A DNA stretch of 38,746 nucleotides from an uncultured Lachnoanaerobaculum sp. (GTDB lineage Bacteria; Bacillota; Clostridia; Lachnospirales; Lachnospiraceae). The DNA lies in the NCBI RefSeq assembly GCF_938015485.1, contig NZ_CALLVU010000164.1:1-38746 (forward strand), read 5' to 3'. The position numbers and the translations under genes are program-made. Positions within the stretch are counted from its first letter, which is position 1. The number at the start of each line of letters is the position of its first letter. Shown piece after piece: positions 16,802-23,922 of this stretch. Below the pieces are notes generated by a model. That model saw only the letters and a list, made by a program, of their open reading frames with translations. It was not told where the DNA came from and made no database searches.

Positions 16802-16832
16802 AAATTGCTATATAGGAAATGGAGTATATGAT

Positions 16833-17486
16833 ATGAGACTTAGACATATAAAGGGTTGTGAGGACTTTATAACTGATGCGAAAGAATGTATCAGAGAGGA
16901 TGAAGCCATAGCCTTAAAAGGTAAGATACAGGATATATTTGATATAAGAAGGCCGTTGCAGATAGAAATCGGTATGGGCAAGGGGCAGTTTATCAGAAAT
17001 ATGGCATTGAAAAATCCGGATATAAACTTTATAGGTATTGAGAGATATGAAAGTGTACTGATGAAGGCGATACAAAGAAAGAGAAATCTTGAAAGTGATA
17101 AAGCAATAGATAATCTGAGATTTTTATGTGCGGATGCAAGAAAGCTTGCAGATATTTTTGAGACCGGTGAAGTGGATAAGATATTTTTGAACTTTTCAGA
17201 CCCGTGGCCGAAGGACAGACATGCAAACAGAAGACTTACCTCTCCTGACTTTTTACAAATCTATGACAGGATATTAAAACCTGAAGGCGTGATAGAATTT
17301 AAGACCGACAATGTGGGGCTTTTTGAATATTCACTTGAAGTGGTGAAAGAGTCAAAGTGGAAGCTTGATTTTTGCAGTTTTGATTTTCACTCCGAAAAGG
17401 AGAGCGAAGGGAATATAATGACCGAGTATGAGGAGAAATTCTCAGGTCAGGGAAATAAGATTTGTAAGATGATTATAAGCAGATAA
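16833..17486 (+). CDS. trmB: tRNA (guanine-N7-)-methyltransferase TrmB
   Basis: The 217-residue enzyme methylates G46 in the variable loop of tRNAs using SAM. It shows the SAM-binding EIGMGKGQFI near residue 54, FIGIERYESVLMKA, and the signature NFSDPWPKDRHANRRLT, plus EFKTDN and FSGQGNKI near the end. Length matches bacterial TrmB. The start is ATG 16833, with GGAG at 16821-16824; the open frame extends upstream into the htrA terminator but has no conserved residues there. The gene converges with rpsT and shares a bidirectional terminator with it. Confidence 0.94.
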   Translation: MRLRHIKGCEDFITDAKECIREDEAIALKGKIQDIFDIRRPLQIEIGMGKGQFIRNMALKNPDINFIGIERYESVLMKAIQRKRNLESDKAIDNLRFLCADARKLADIFETGEVDKIFLNFSDPWPKDRHANRRLTSPDFLQIYDRILKPEGVIEFKTDNVGLFEYSLEVVKESKWKLDFCSFDFHSEKESEGNIMTEYEEKFSGQGNKICKMIISR

Positions 17487-17493
17487 AAAAAAG

Positions 17494-17521
17494 AACTCCA
17501 ATGATGACGGTCATTGGAGTT
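17494..17521. terminator. Bidirectional terminator between trmB and rpsT
   Basis: AACTCCAATGA (17494-17504) pairs perfectly with TCATTGGAGTT (17511-17521) around TGACGG. A run of A before it gives a T-run for the minus-strand rpsT transcript, and TTTATTTTAT follows for trmB. It lies five bases past the rpsT stop. Confidence 0.88.
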
Positions 17522-17525
17522 TATT

Positions 17526-17792
17526 TTATGCGTTGATACTATCAACAGCCTTTGAAAGTCTTGCAACCTTACGAGAAGCATTGTTCTTGTGATATACACC
17601 CTTTGATGCTGCCTTTGTTATCTCAACGATAGCATTCTTAAGGTTGTCTTTTGCAAGCTGCTTGTCATTTGCTGCAACAGCACTCTCAACTTTCTTAATA
17701 GCAGTCTTCACTTTTGATCTGATTGCCTTGTTTCTCTCTGTTCTTACTAAAGTAACCTGAATTCTTTTCTTTGCGGATTTGATATTAGCCAC
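17526..17792 (-). CDS. rpsT: 30S ribosomal protein S20
   Basis: The 88-residue, Lys/Ala-rich helical protein binds 16S rRNA early in 30S assembly. It begins ANIKSAKKRIQV after the initiator and contains ERNKAIRSKVKTAIKKVE and KGVYHKNNASRKVARL, all typical of S20. The start is GTG at 17792 (complement), preceded by GGAGG five bases away; a TTG four codons upstream overlaps that ribosome binding site and is rejected. It is the only minus-strand gene in the window and has its own promoter, leader and terminator. The non-ATG start is notable because S20 in other bacteria is known to use weak start codons under autogenous control. Confidence 0.95.
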   Translation of the reverse strand: MANIKSAKKRIQVTLVRTERNKAIRSKVKTAIKKVESAVAANDKQLAKDNLKNAIVEITKAASKGVYHKNNASRKVARLSKAVDSINA

Positions 17793-17835
17793 ATTTACCT
17801 CCAATAAATAAATAACTTTTTGTTTTATGAAAGTT

Positions 17836-17851
17836 AAACTTTCGAAAGTTT
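17836..17851 (-). promoter_or_regulatory. Perfect 16-base palindrome in the rpsT leader
   Basis: AAACTTTCGAAAGTTT is fully palindromic and lies in the predicted rpsT 5' leader, between the promoter and the ribosome binding site. A neighbouring GAAAGTT (17829-17835) offers an alternative partner for the same CTTTC. It may form a small mRNA hairpin or bind a protein. No match to a known ribosomal-protein leader class was recognised. Confidence 0.4.
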
Positions 17852-17896
17852 ATATTGAAGCCTGGACACGGACAGTTCAATCTAAACGCAACCATA

Positions 17897-17925
17897 ATTT
17901 TAGGATATTCTAAGTGGAATGTCAA
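17897..17925 (-). promoter_or_regulatory. Promoter of rpsT
   Basis: Read on the minus strand, a perfect TTGACA (17925-17920) is followed after 17 bases by TAAAAT (17902-17897). The leader to the GTG would be about 100 bases. This is a strong match, fitting a ribosomal protein gene. Confidence 0.8.
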
Positions 17926-17968
17926 GGTTTAAGCGAAAGATTTATAAGATAAAATTTTTTTAAAAAAA

Positions 17969-17995
17969 ATAGCACTCACCTATTGACATTGCTAA
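17969..17995 (+). promoter_or_regulatory. Degenerate CIRCE (HrcA) operator of hsp20
   Basis: The left half ATAGCACTC matches eight of nine positions of the CIRCE half-site TTAGCACTC. After exactly nine bases the right half CATTGCTAA matches seven of nine of GAGTGCTAA. The spacing is the canonical one, and the site overlaps the -35 box of the hsp20 promoter, where HrcA binding would block RNA polymerase. Position before a heat-shock gene supports the call; the two mismatches in the right half weaken it. Confidence 0.6.
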
Positions 17996-18011
17996 TAATA
18001 TTTGTTATATT
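17983..18011 (+). promoter_or_regulatory. Sigma-A promoter of hsp20
   Basis: Perfect TTGACA (17983-17988), a 17-base spacer and TATATT (18006-18011). It lies about 90 bases before the hsp20 start. The CIRCE-like operator covers its -35 box and a perfect dyad covers its -10 box and start site. Confidence 0.8.
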
Positions 18012-18025
18012 ATGACTATAACAAA
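18001..18025 (+). repeat. Perfect nine-base dyad over the hsp20 -10 box
   Basis: TTTGTTATA (18001-18009) and TATAACAAA (18017-18025) are exact inverted copies with a seven-base centre. The dyad spans the -10 box and likely transcription start, a common place for a repressor site. No T-run follows. The binding protein, if any, is unknown. Confidence 0.5.
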
Positions 18026-18105
18026 TAGGACATAGATAACAGTAAAGTTTATCAGACAGGTTCTATTTGAATAACAATAATGATGATAATAAAGGAGATA
18101 TAGAT

Positions 18106-18528
18106 ATGTTACTACCAAGGAGAAATTATAATTTGTTTGATGAGTTTTTTGATAATGATTTTTGGGGCAAGGGCTTCAGTAAGTTTGAGGCTCCAAGCAT
18201 GAAGACAGATGTAAAGGATGTAGACGGCAATTATGAGCTCAGCATAGAGCTTCCCGGATTTAATAAGGAAGATATTACAGCAAGTCTTAAGGACGGATAC
18301 CTTACAGTCAGTGCAAAGCATGAAGAAAACGATGACAAGAAGGATGAAAATGATAAATACATCCGAAGAGAGAGAAGATTCGGTTCATGCGAGAGAAGCT
18401 TCTTTGTCGGAGATGCCGTTACAGAAGAAGATATCAAGGCTTCATACAACAACGGTATATTGAAGCTTACATTGCCTAAAGAAAAAGAGAGCTTACCACA
18501 GCCTCCAAAGACAATAGCAATTGAATAA
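18106..18528 (+). CDS. Small heat-shock protein, Hsp20/alpha-crystallin family
   Basis: The 140-residue chaperone holds unfolding proteins in a refoldable state. It has the alpha-crystallin domain at about residues 30-130, with YELSIELPGFNKEDI at its start and the C-terminal strand motif GILKLTLPK; the N-terminal arm (NLFDEFFDNDFW) is short and aromatic-rich, and the tail ends with PKTIAIE, an IxI motif used in oligomer assembly. The start ATG 18106 is chosen because of AAGGAG at 18092-18097; the frame is open upstream but codes only for Asn/Asp-rich residues. Its promoter carries a CIRCE-like operator, so heat induction by loss of HrcA repression is likely. It stands alone between promoter and terminator. 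Confidence 0.94.
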   Translation: MLLPRRNYNLFDEFFDNDFWGKGFSKFEAPSMKTDVKDVDGNYELSIELPGFNKEDITASLKDGYLTVSAKHEENDDKKDENDKYIRRERRFGSCERSFFVGDAVTEEDIKASYNNGILKLTLPKEKESLPQPPKTIAIE

Positions 18529-18544
18529 AATTAAAATTATTTTG

Positions 18545-18569
18545 ACTGCCACGAAAGTGGCAGTTTTTT
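18545..18569 (+). terminator. Intrinsic terminator after hsp20
   Basis: ACTGCCAC (18545-18552) pairs perfectly with GTGGCAGT (18557-18564) around a GAAA tetraloop, followed by TTTTT. Confidence 0.92.
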
Positions 18570-18667
18570 ATTTTAAAGTGCTAAATTCCATCTTGTATAT
18601 TATTATACTTAGTGATATCATAAGTTTTTTAAAGAGATATGTTTTCATATTCAGAATGGAGGTTTTT

Positions 18668-19675
18668 ATGGCATTGATTTTACCAAAGGGCTATGACCCG
18701 GTGTTAAGTGTGAGAGAGACGCAGGAAGCGATAAAGTATATCAGAGACACTTTCCAAAAAGAATTCGGAAAAGAAATGAATTTGGAGAGAGTTTCGGCAC
18801 CGCTATTTGTATCAAAGTCAAGCGGTCTCAATGATAACTTAAACGGTGTTGAGCGCCCTGTATCATTTGATATTTTAGGTATACCGAATGAGGAGTACGA
18901 AGTGGTTCAGTCACTTGCAAAGTGGAAAAGAATGGCACTTGGCGAGTACAATTTTGCTCCGGGTGAAGGACTTTACACAAATATGAATGCCATAAGAAGA
19001 GATGAGGAGCTTGACAATCTTCATTCATGCTATGTGGACCAGTGGGACTGGGAGAAGGTAATAAGAAAAGAAGACAGAAATATAAAGACTTTGGAAGATA
19101 CCGTAAAGACTATCTTTAAAGTAATCAAACATATGGAGCATGAGGTGTGGTATAAGTATCCGCAAGCTGTAAAGCACCTGCCGGACGATATTTTCTTTAT
19201 TACTTCTGAAGAGCTTAGACAGATGTATCCTGATAAGACTGCCAAGGAAAGAGAGAATCTTATAACAAAGGAACACGGCTGTGTATTTGTAGAGAAAATA
19301 GGCGGAGCGCTTGGAGACGGCAAGCCTCATGACGGAAGAGCACCGGACTATGACGATTGGGAATTGAACGGAGATATTCTTTTTTGGTTTGAAAACCTTG
19401 ACTGCGCACTTGAAATCTCAAGTATGGGTATCAGAGTGGATGAGGCTGCTATGGAGTCACAGCTTAAAGCGGCAAATGCCGAGGACAGAAAGAATCTTCC
19501 TTTCCACAAGTCATTACTTGCAGGCGAGTTGCCTTATACAATAGGTGGCGGTATCGGGCAGAGCAGACTTTGTATGCTTCTACTTAACAAAGCTCATGTA
19601 GGTGAAGTACAGTCAAGCGTATGGCCTGTAGATATGATAGAGGCTTGCAAAAAGAATAAAATGATATTACTATAG
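18668..19675 (+). CDS. asnA: Aspartate-ammonia ligase (asparagine synthetase A)
   Basis: The 335-residue enzyme makes asparagine from aspartate, ammonia and ATP; it is related to class II aminoacyl-tRNA synthetases. Typical family segments are LPKGYDPVLSVRETQEAI at the start, ERVSAPLFVSKSSGLNDNLNG, VDQWDWEKVI, and the C-terminal GGGIGQSRLCMLLL with the class II arginine. Length matches the family. The start is ATG 18668 with GGAGG at 18658-18662; upstream in-frame codons run through the hsp20 terminator and are not conserved. The leader is only about 100 bases and no T-box could be found in it. It is followed by divIC after 64 bases. Confidence 0.95.
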   Translation: MALILPKGYDPVLSVRETQEAIKYIRDTFQKEFGKEMNLERVSAPLFVSKSSGLNDNLNGVERPVSFDILGIPNEEYEVVQSLAKWKRMALGEYNFAPGEGLYTNMNAIRRDEELDNLHSCYVDQWDWEKVIRKEDRNIKTLEDTVKTIFKVIKHMEHEVWYKYPQAVKHLPDDIFFITSEELRQMYPDKTAKERENLITKEHGCVFVEKIGGALGDGKPHDGRAPDYDDWELNGDILFWFENLDCALEISSMGIRVDEAAMESQLKAANAEDRKNLPFHKSLLAGELPYTIGGGIGQSRLCMLLLNKAHVGEVQSSVWPVDMIEACKKNKMILL

Positions 19676-19739
19676 TATGTAGACATCTTAATAAGGGCTT
19701 ACAAAGTTTTTCATCAGATTGTTTTATAAGGGGAAGTTT

Positions 19740-20057
19740 ATGGCTAAAAAGGCGGTTAAAAAGAAAAAAACCAAAGGAATATTTGAGAACAGACTTTCTA
19801 TAGTATTCATTACTATGGTAGTAGTGTCTATGGCGATAGTCCTTGGAGTAAAGGTAAGAAGTATAAAAAAAGAGCTGGCAAACAGAGAGGCTTACAATCA
19901 AAAAATAGTCAAGGAACTGGAAAGCGAAAGCGAAAGAGCCAAAGAACTTGATGAAAAAAAGAAGTATGTTCAGACAGACAGCTATATAATAGAGATGGCA
20001 AGGGAGAAGTTGGGCTTGGTTTTTCCGAATGAAATTGCCATAAAGCCTGAGAATTGA
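19740..20057 (+). CDS. DivIC/FtsL-type septum formation initiator protein
   Basis: The 105-residue protein has a basic cytoplasmic start (AKKAVKKKKTK), one membrane helix (about 19-37), a coiled coil (about 38-75) and the DivIC-like end YIIEMAREKLGLVFPNE (82-98). Such proteins join FtsL and DivIB/FtsQ at the division septum and help activate septal wall synthesis. A GGGGAAG site precedes ATG 19740; an in-frame ATG at 19719 lacks one. It sits directly before tilS, a position often held by divIC in Firmicutes, and its stop is one base from the tilS start. The gene name divIC is likely but FtsB and FtsL homologues look alike at this length. Confidence 0.85.
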   Translation: MAKKAVKKKKTKGIFENRLSIVFITMVVVSMAIVLGVKVRSIKKELANREAYNQKIVKELESESERAKELDEKKKYVQTDSYIIEMAREKLGLVFPNEIAIKPEN

Positions 20058-20058
20058 T

Positions 20059-21570
20059 ATGTTGAATATAGATAATTTGAGTCGTTTTATAAAAAACAAC
20101 AGATTGATTGAAAAAGAAGACAGAGTGGTACTTGGTGTAAGCGGCGGGGCGGATTCCGTTTGCCTGCTGCATACACTTTGTAAGTTGCAAAAAGCCTTAG
20201 AAATAAGGCTTTTTGTTGTACATATAAACCACGGCATCAGAGGAAAAGAAGCAAGCCGTGATGAAAACTATGTAAAAGAGCTTTGTAAGAAACTTGATGT
20301 GGAATTTTTTTCATTTCATTACAATATCCCGAAGATGGCATCCATGTTAAAAATCAGTGAGGAAGAGGCGGGAAGAAAGGCAAGATATGAAGCCTTTGAA
20401 AATATTGCAACTGATATAAGTAAAACTGAAGGGATTGATATTTCAAAGTTAAAGATTGCGGTCGCACACAATAAAAATGACAATGCGGAGACTATGCTGC
20501 ACAATCTCTCAAGAGGAAGCGGAATATCGGGGCTTAAGGGTATATCGGTAAAGAACGGCAGAATAATAAGACCGCTGCTTATCTTTACAAGAGCCGAGAT
20601 AGAGGAATATCTGCATGAAAATAAAATAGAGTATATGACCGACAGTACAAATCTTGAAAATGAATACACAAGAAATGTACTGAGAAATGAAGTCTTTCCG
20701 ATACTTACAAAGTATGTAAACAGTAATGTAATCAATAATTTTTATAAAACTTCAACAGTTGCGGCTGAGGCCGATGAATATTTTGAAGATTCGGCAAAAA
20801 AATTTTGTGAAAAGAATTTAAAAGCTGAGGGGAATAAAGGCTATACACTGAAGCGAAATGAGCTGATAGAGCATCCGCATATTTTGGGTACATATATAAT
20901 AAGGTATGCACTGAAAGAGTTGCTTAAAGAAAAAAAACTTGGTATCAAGGATATCGGAATGGTGCATATAGAGGATGTGTGGCAATTGGCTCACGGAGAG
21001 AACGGCAAAAAGCTGGATTTAAAATACGATATAAAAGTATATAATGATTATAAGTATTTAAGATTTGTACAGGGTGATGATGAAAAAGAAGAAATAAGTA
21101 GCGGGTTTCCTGAAATAAGATACGGCGTTTTTAGCGACTTCAGTATGAAAGATATCCCCGGTGACGGCAATATAAAATGGCTTGATTTTGACAAAGTACT
21201 TAGAGATATAGTAAAATATACAGGGGAATCTTTGTGTATCAACAGTGTTGTAAGCAAAGACAACAATTTGAAATTTATAGAGAAAAATATCGCTGTCAGA
21301 GGGTATATGAGCGGTGATTTCATTCAGATAAAAAGCGGTAAAAAGGCTGTAAAAAAGCTTTTTACAGATGAAAAGATACCTGTAAGTATAAGGAAAGAAC
21401 ATATAGTACTTGCAATCGGATCGTGTGTGGTTTGGATATTCAAAGAGAATAAATCACCTGATGATACGGTAGGGCTTGACAGGATAAGTGAGCTTTACAA
21501 AGTGGATTTGTACACAAACAAGGTTTTAAAAATAGAAGTATTAGGAGATAAATATGAAAGAGAAAGTTGA
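20059..21570 (+). CDS. tilS: tRNA(Ile)-lysidine synthetase
   Basis: The 503-residue enzyme changes C34 of the CAU-anticodon isoleucine tRNA to lysidine with ATP and lysine, so that it reads AUA. The N-terminal PP-loop SGGADS is at 28-33 (VVLGVSGGADSVCLLHTL), followed by FVVHINHGIRGKEA, AHNKNDNAETMLHNLSRGSG and the DSTN segment (MTDSTNLENEYTRNVLRN). The C-terminal substrate-binding region (about 395-475) includes GDFIQIKSGKKAVKKLFTDEKIP, typical of the TilS C domain. AUA is a frequent codon in this window, so the enzyme is needed. It overlaps hpt by 17 bases. Confidence 0.95.
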   Translation: MLNIDNLSRFIKNNRLIEKEDRVVLGVSGGADSVCLLHTLCKLQKALEIRLFVVHINHGIRGKEASRDENYVKELCKKLDVEFFSFHYNIPKMASMLKISEEEAGRKARYEAFENIATDISKTEGIDISKLKIAVAHNKNDNAETMLHNLSRGSGISGLKGISVKNGRIIRPLLIFTRAEIEEYLHENKIEYMTDSTNLENEYTRNVLRNEVFPILTKYVNSNVINNFYKTSTVAAEADEYFEDSAKKFCEKNLKAEGNKGYTLKRNELIEHPHILGTYIIRYALKELLKEKKLGIKDIGMVHIEDVWQLAHGENGKKLDLKYDIKVYNDYKYLRFVQGDDEKEEISSGFPEIRYGVFSDFSMKDIPGDGNIKWLDFDKVLRDIVKYTGESLCINSVVSKDNNLKFIEKNIAVRGYMSGDFIQIKSGKKAVKKLFTDEKIPVSIRKEHIVLAIGSCVVWIFKENKSPDDTVGLDRISELYKVDLYTNKVLKIEVLGDKYERES

Positions 21571-22084
21571 TGTATTGATATCCGAGAAGGAAATAGATAA
21601 CAGGATATTGGAGATTGCAGACAGAATAAATAAGGACTATGAGGGTGAAGAGCTTACACTTATATGTGTTTTAAAGGGAGGAGTCATGTTTATGTGTGAC
21701 CTCGCAAAGAAACTTAATCTGAATGTAAGACTTGATTTTATGAGTGTGTCAAGCTACGGCTCGGAGACAAAGAGCTCGGGAGTGGTAAAGATAATAAAGG
21801 ATTTGGATGACAGTATAGACGGCAAGAATGTATTGGTGGTTGAGGACATCATCGACTCCGGAAACACACTGTCATACCTTATGGATATATTAAAAAAGAG
21901 AGGACCGAAGTCTATCAAACTGTGTACACTTCTTGATAAGCCTTCAAGAAGAGAGAAAAAGGATGTATTTGTAGATTATGTATGCTTTGAGATAGAAGAT
22001 AAGTTTGTTGTGGGATACGGACTTGACTATGATCAAAGATATAGGAATTTACCGTATATCGGGGTCATGGAACTCTCAGATTAG
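21554..22084 (+). CDS. hpt: Hypoxanthine(-guanine) phosphoribosyltransferase
   Basis: The 176-residue salvage enzyme makes IMP or GMP from hypoxanthine or guanine and PRPP. The PRPP loop is clear (VLVVEDIIDSGNTL), as are CVLKGGVMFMCDL, the flexible-loop segment MSVSSYGSETKSSG, and the end KFVVGYGLDYDQRYRNLPYIGV. Length matches the family. It starts inside the end of tilS and lies 11 bases before ftsH. The tilS-hpt-ftsH order is widely conserved in Firmicutes. Confidence 0.96.
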   Translation: MKEKVDVLISEKEIDNRILEIADRINKDYEGEELTLICVLKGGVMFMCDLAKKLNLNVRLDFMSVSSYGSETKSSGVVKIIKDLDDSIDGKNVLVVEDIIDSGNTLSYLMDILKKRGPKSIKLCTLLDKPSRREKKDVFVDYVCFEIEDKFVVGYGLDYDQRYRNLPYIGVMELSD

Positions 22085-22095
22085 ATAGGAGAAAG

Positions 22096-23922
22096 ATGAA
22101 AAGAGCAGATAATCCGGTAAGAGTATTTTTCTTACTGTTAGTTTTAGGACTTATAGTTTGGCTTATTTTTAACATGGGCAATCAACTAAGCAGCATAAAG
22201 CTGGATTCAAAACAATTTGAAAAAGTGGTTGAAGAGAACAATATTTCACTGATAGAGATAAGACAGAATTCACAGACACCTACAGGTGAGGCGATAATAC
22301 ACTTTAACACTCAACAGGAATTCGGGAAATCCGAGGTACATTATTTTGTATCGGATGTAAACGAATTCACAAAGGAACTTAAAGGAAAGAACATAACCTA
22401 TATATTGGATGATGTTCCGAGAGACAGTGTATTTACAAACACCATATTGCCGATAGGACTGACCGCCATAATGATCATATTGTTTATGATGTATATGAAC
22501 GGCAGAATGGCGGCAGGCGGAAACGCCGGCAATAACAAGATGATGAACTTCGGCAAGAGCAGAGCAAAGATTGTAAAGTCTACCAATGTGAATTTTACAA
22601 AGGTGGCGGGACTTGAAGAAGAAAAGGAAGAACTGGCTGAGGTTGTGGACTTTTTACAAGATCCCGGTAAGTATACAAAACTCGGTGCAAGAATCCCTAA
22701 AGGTATAATTCTTGTAGGACCTCCCGGAACAGGAAAGACACTTCTTGCAAAGGCTGTGGCAGGAGAGGCGGGAGTACCTTTCTTTACAATATCAGGTTCG
22801 GACTTTGTAGAGATGTTTGTAGGTGTGGGTGCAAGCAGAGTAAGAGACCTCTTTGAAGATGCCAAAAAGAACGCACCATGTATCATCTTTATAGATGAGA
22901 TTGATGCGGTCGGAAGAAGAAGAGGTTCAGGACTTGGCGGAAGCCATGACGAGAGAGAGCAGACACTCAATCAGCTGCTTGTAGAGATGGACGGATTTGC
23001 AGGCAATCAGGGTATTATAGTGATGGCGGCTACCAACAGAGTGGATATACTTGATCCGGCACTTCTAAGACCGGGAAGATTTGACAGAAAAGTTGCGGTA
23101 GGCAGACCCGATGTGGCGGCAAGAGAGGCAATCTTAAAGATACACGCGGCATCAAAACCTTTGGGAGATGATGTGGATTTACATTCGGTTGCAAGACAGA
23201 CTTCAGGATTTACAGGTGCAGACCTTGAAAATCTTATGAATGAGGCGGCAATACTATCTGCAAGAGAGGGAAAGAGATTTATATCTGCCGATGATATAAA
23301 CAAGGCATTTATAAAAGTAGGAATAGGTACGGAGAAAAAGTCAAGGATAGTAAGTGAGAAGGAAAAGTCAATCACCGCATATCATGAGGCCGGACACGCA
23401 ATACTCTTTAGAGAGCTTGACGGAGTGGGACCTGTACATACCATATCCATTATACCTACAGGCGTAAGTGCGGCAGGCTATACCATGCCTCTGCCCGGTG
23501 AAGATCAGATGTTTAATACCAAGTCAAAGATGCTTAATGATATCATGGTCAGCCTTGGCGGAAGAATAGCGGAAGAAATCATCTTCGGAGATATTACAAC
23601 AGGTGCAAGCTCGGATATCAAGCAGGCGACAAGCGTAGCAAGAGCAATGGTAATGGAATTCGGTATGAATGAGAGAGCCGGACTTGTAAACTACGGAAAT
23701 GAAGGAGATGAGATTTTCATAGGAAGGGACTTCGGGCAGACAAAGTCATACAGTGAAGAGACTGCAAATATGATTGACGAGGAAGTCAGAAAGATTATAA
23801 ACGATTGTCATACAAAGGCAAAAGAGATAATAATGAAGAGAAAATATGTGCTTGACGCATGTGCAGCCCTTCTTATAGAAAAAGAGAAAATTGGTTTTGA
23901 AGAATTTGAGGCATTGTTTTAG
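22096..23922 (+). CDS. ftsH: ATP-dependent zinc metalloprotease FtsH
   Basis: The 608-residue membrane protease removes misfolded membrane proteins and selected regulators. Two membrane helices (about 9-28 and 114-135) flank an outside domain of some 85 residues. The AAA domain has Walker A GPPGTGKT (208-215), Walker B IIFIDEID (263-270) and the second region of homology with RPGRFDRK. The zinc motif HEAGH is at 430-434, with a third ligand in TGASSDIKQAT (Asp507). All catalytic residues are present. The C-terminal tail is short. The stop codon directly abuts the ATG of the following GH13 gene, suggesting coupled translation. Confidence 0.97.
   Translation: MKRADNPVRVFFLLLVLGLIVWLIFNMGNQLSSIKLDSKQFEKVVEENNISLIEIRQNSQTPTGEAIIHFNTQQEFGKSEVHYFVSDVNEFTKELKGKNITYILDDVPRDSVFTNTILPIGLTAIMIILFMMYMNGRMAAGGNAGNNKMMNFGKSRAKIVKSTNVNFTKVAGLEEEKEELAEVVDFLQDPGKYTKLGARIPKGIILVGPPGTGKTLLAKAVAGEAGVPFFTISGSDFVEMFVGVGASRVRDLFEDAKKNAPCIIFIDEIDAVGRRRGSGLGGSHDEREQTLNQLLVEMDGFAGNQGIIVMAATNRVDILDPALLRPGRFDRKVAVGRPDVAAREAILKIHAASKPLGDDVDLHSVARQTSGFTGADLENLMNEAAILSAREGKRFISADDINKAFIKVGIGTEKKSRIVSEKEKSITAYHEAGHAILFRELDGVGPVHTISIIPTGVSAAGYTMPLPGEDQMFNTKSKMLNDIMVSLGGRIAEEIIFGDITTGASSDIKQATSVARAMVMEFGMNERAGLVNYGNEGDEIFIGRDFGQTKSYSEETANMIDEEVRKIINDCHTKAKEIIMKRKYVLDACAALLIEKEKIGFEEFEALF

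Noticed and set aside
16761..16832. N-terminal extension of trmB
   Set aside because: The extension reads through the htrA terminator hairpin, and ATG 16833 has a good GGAG and the conserved start.
18570..18667. T-box leader before asnA
   Set aside because: The gap is too short for a full T-box and no T-box bulge sequence or antiterminator was found.
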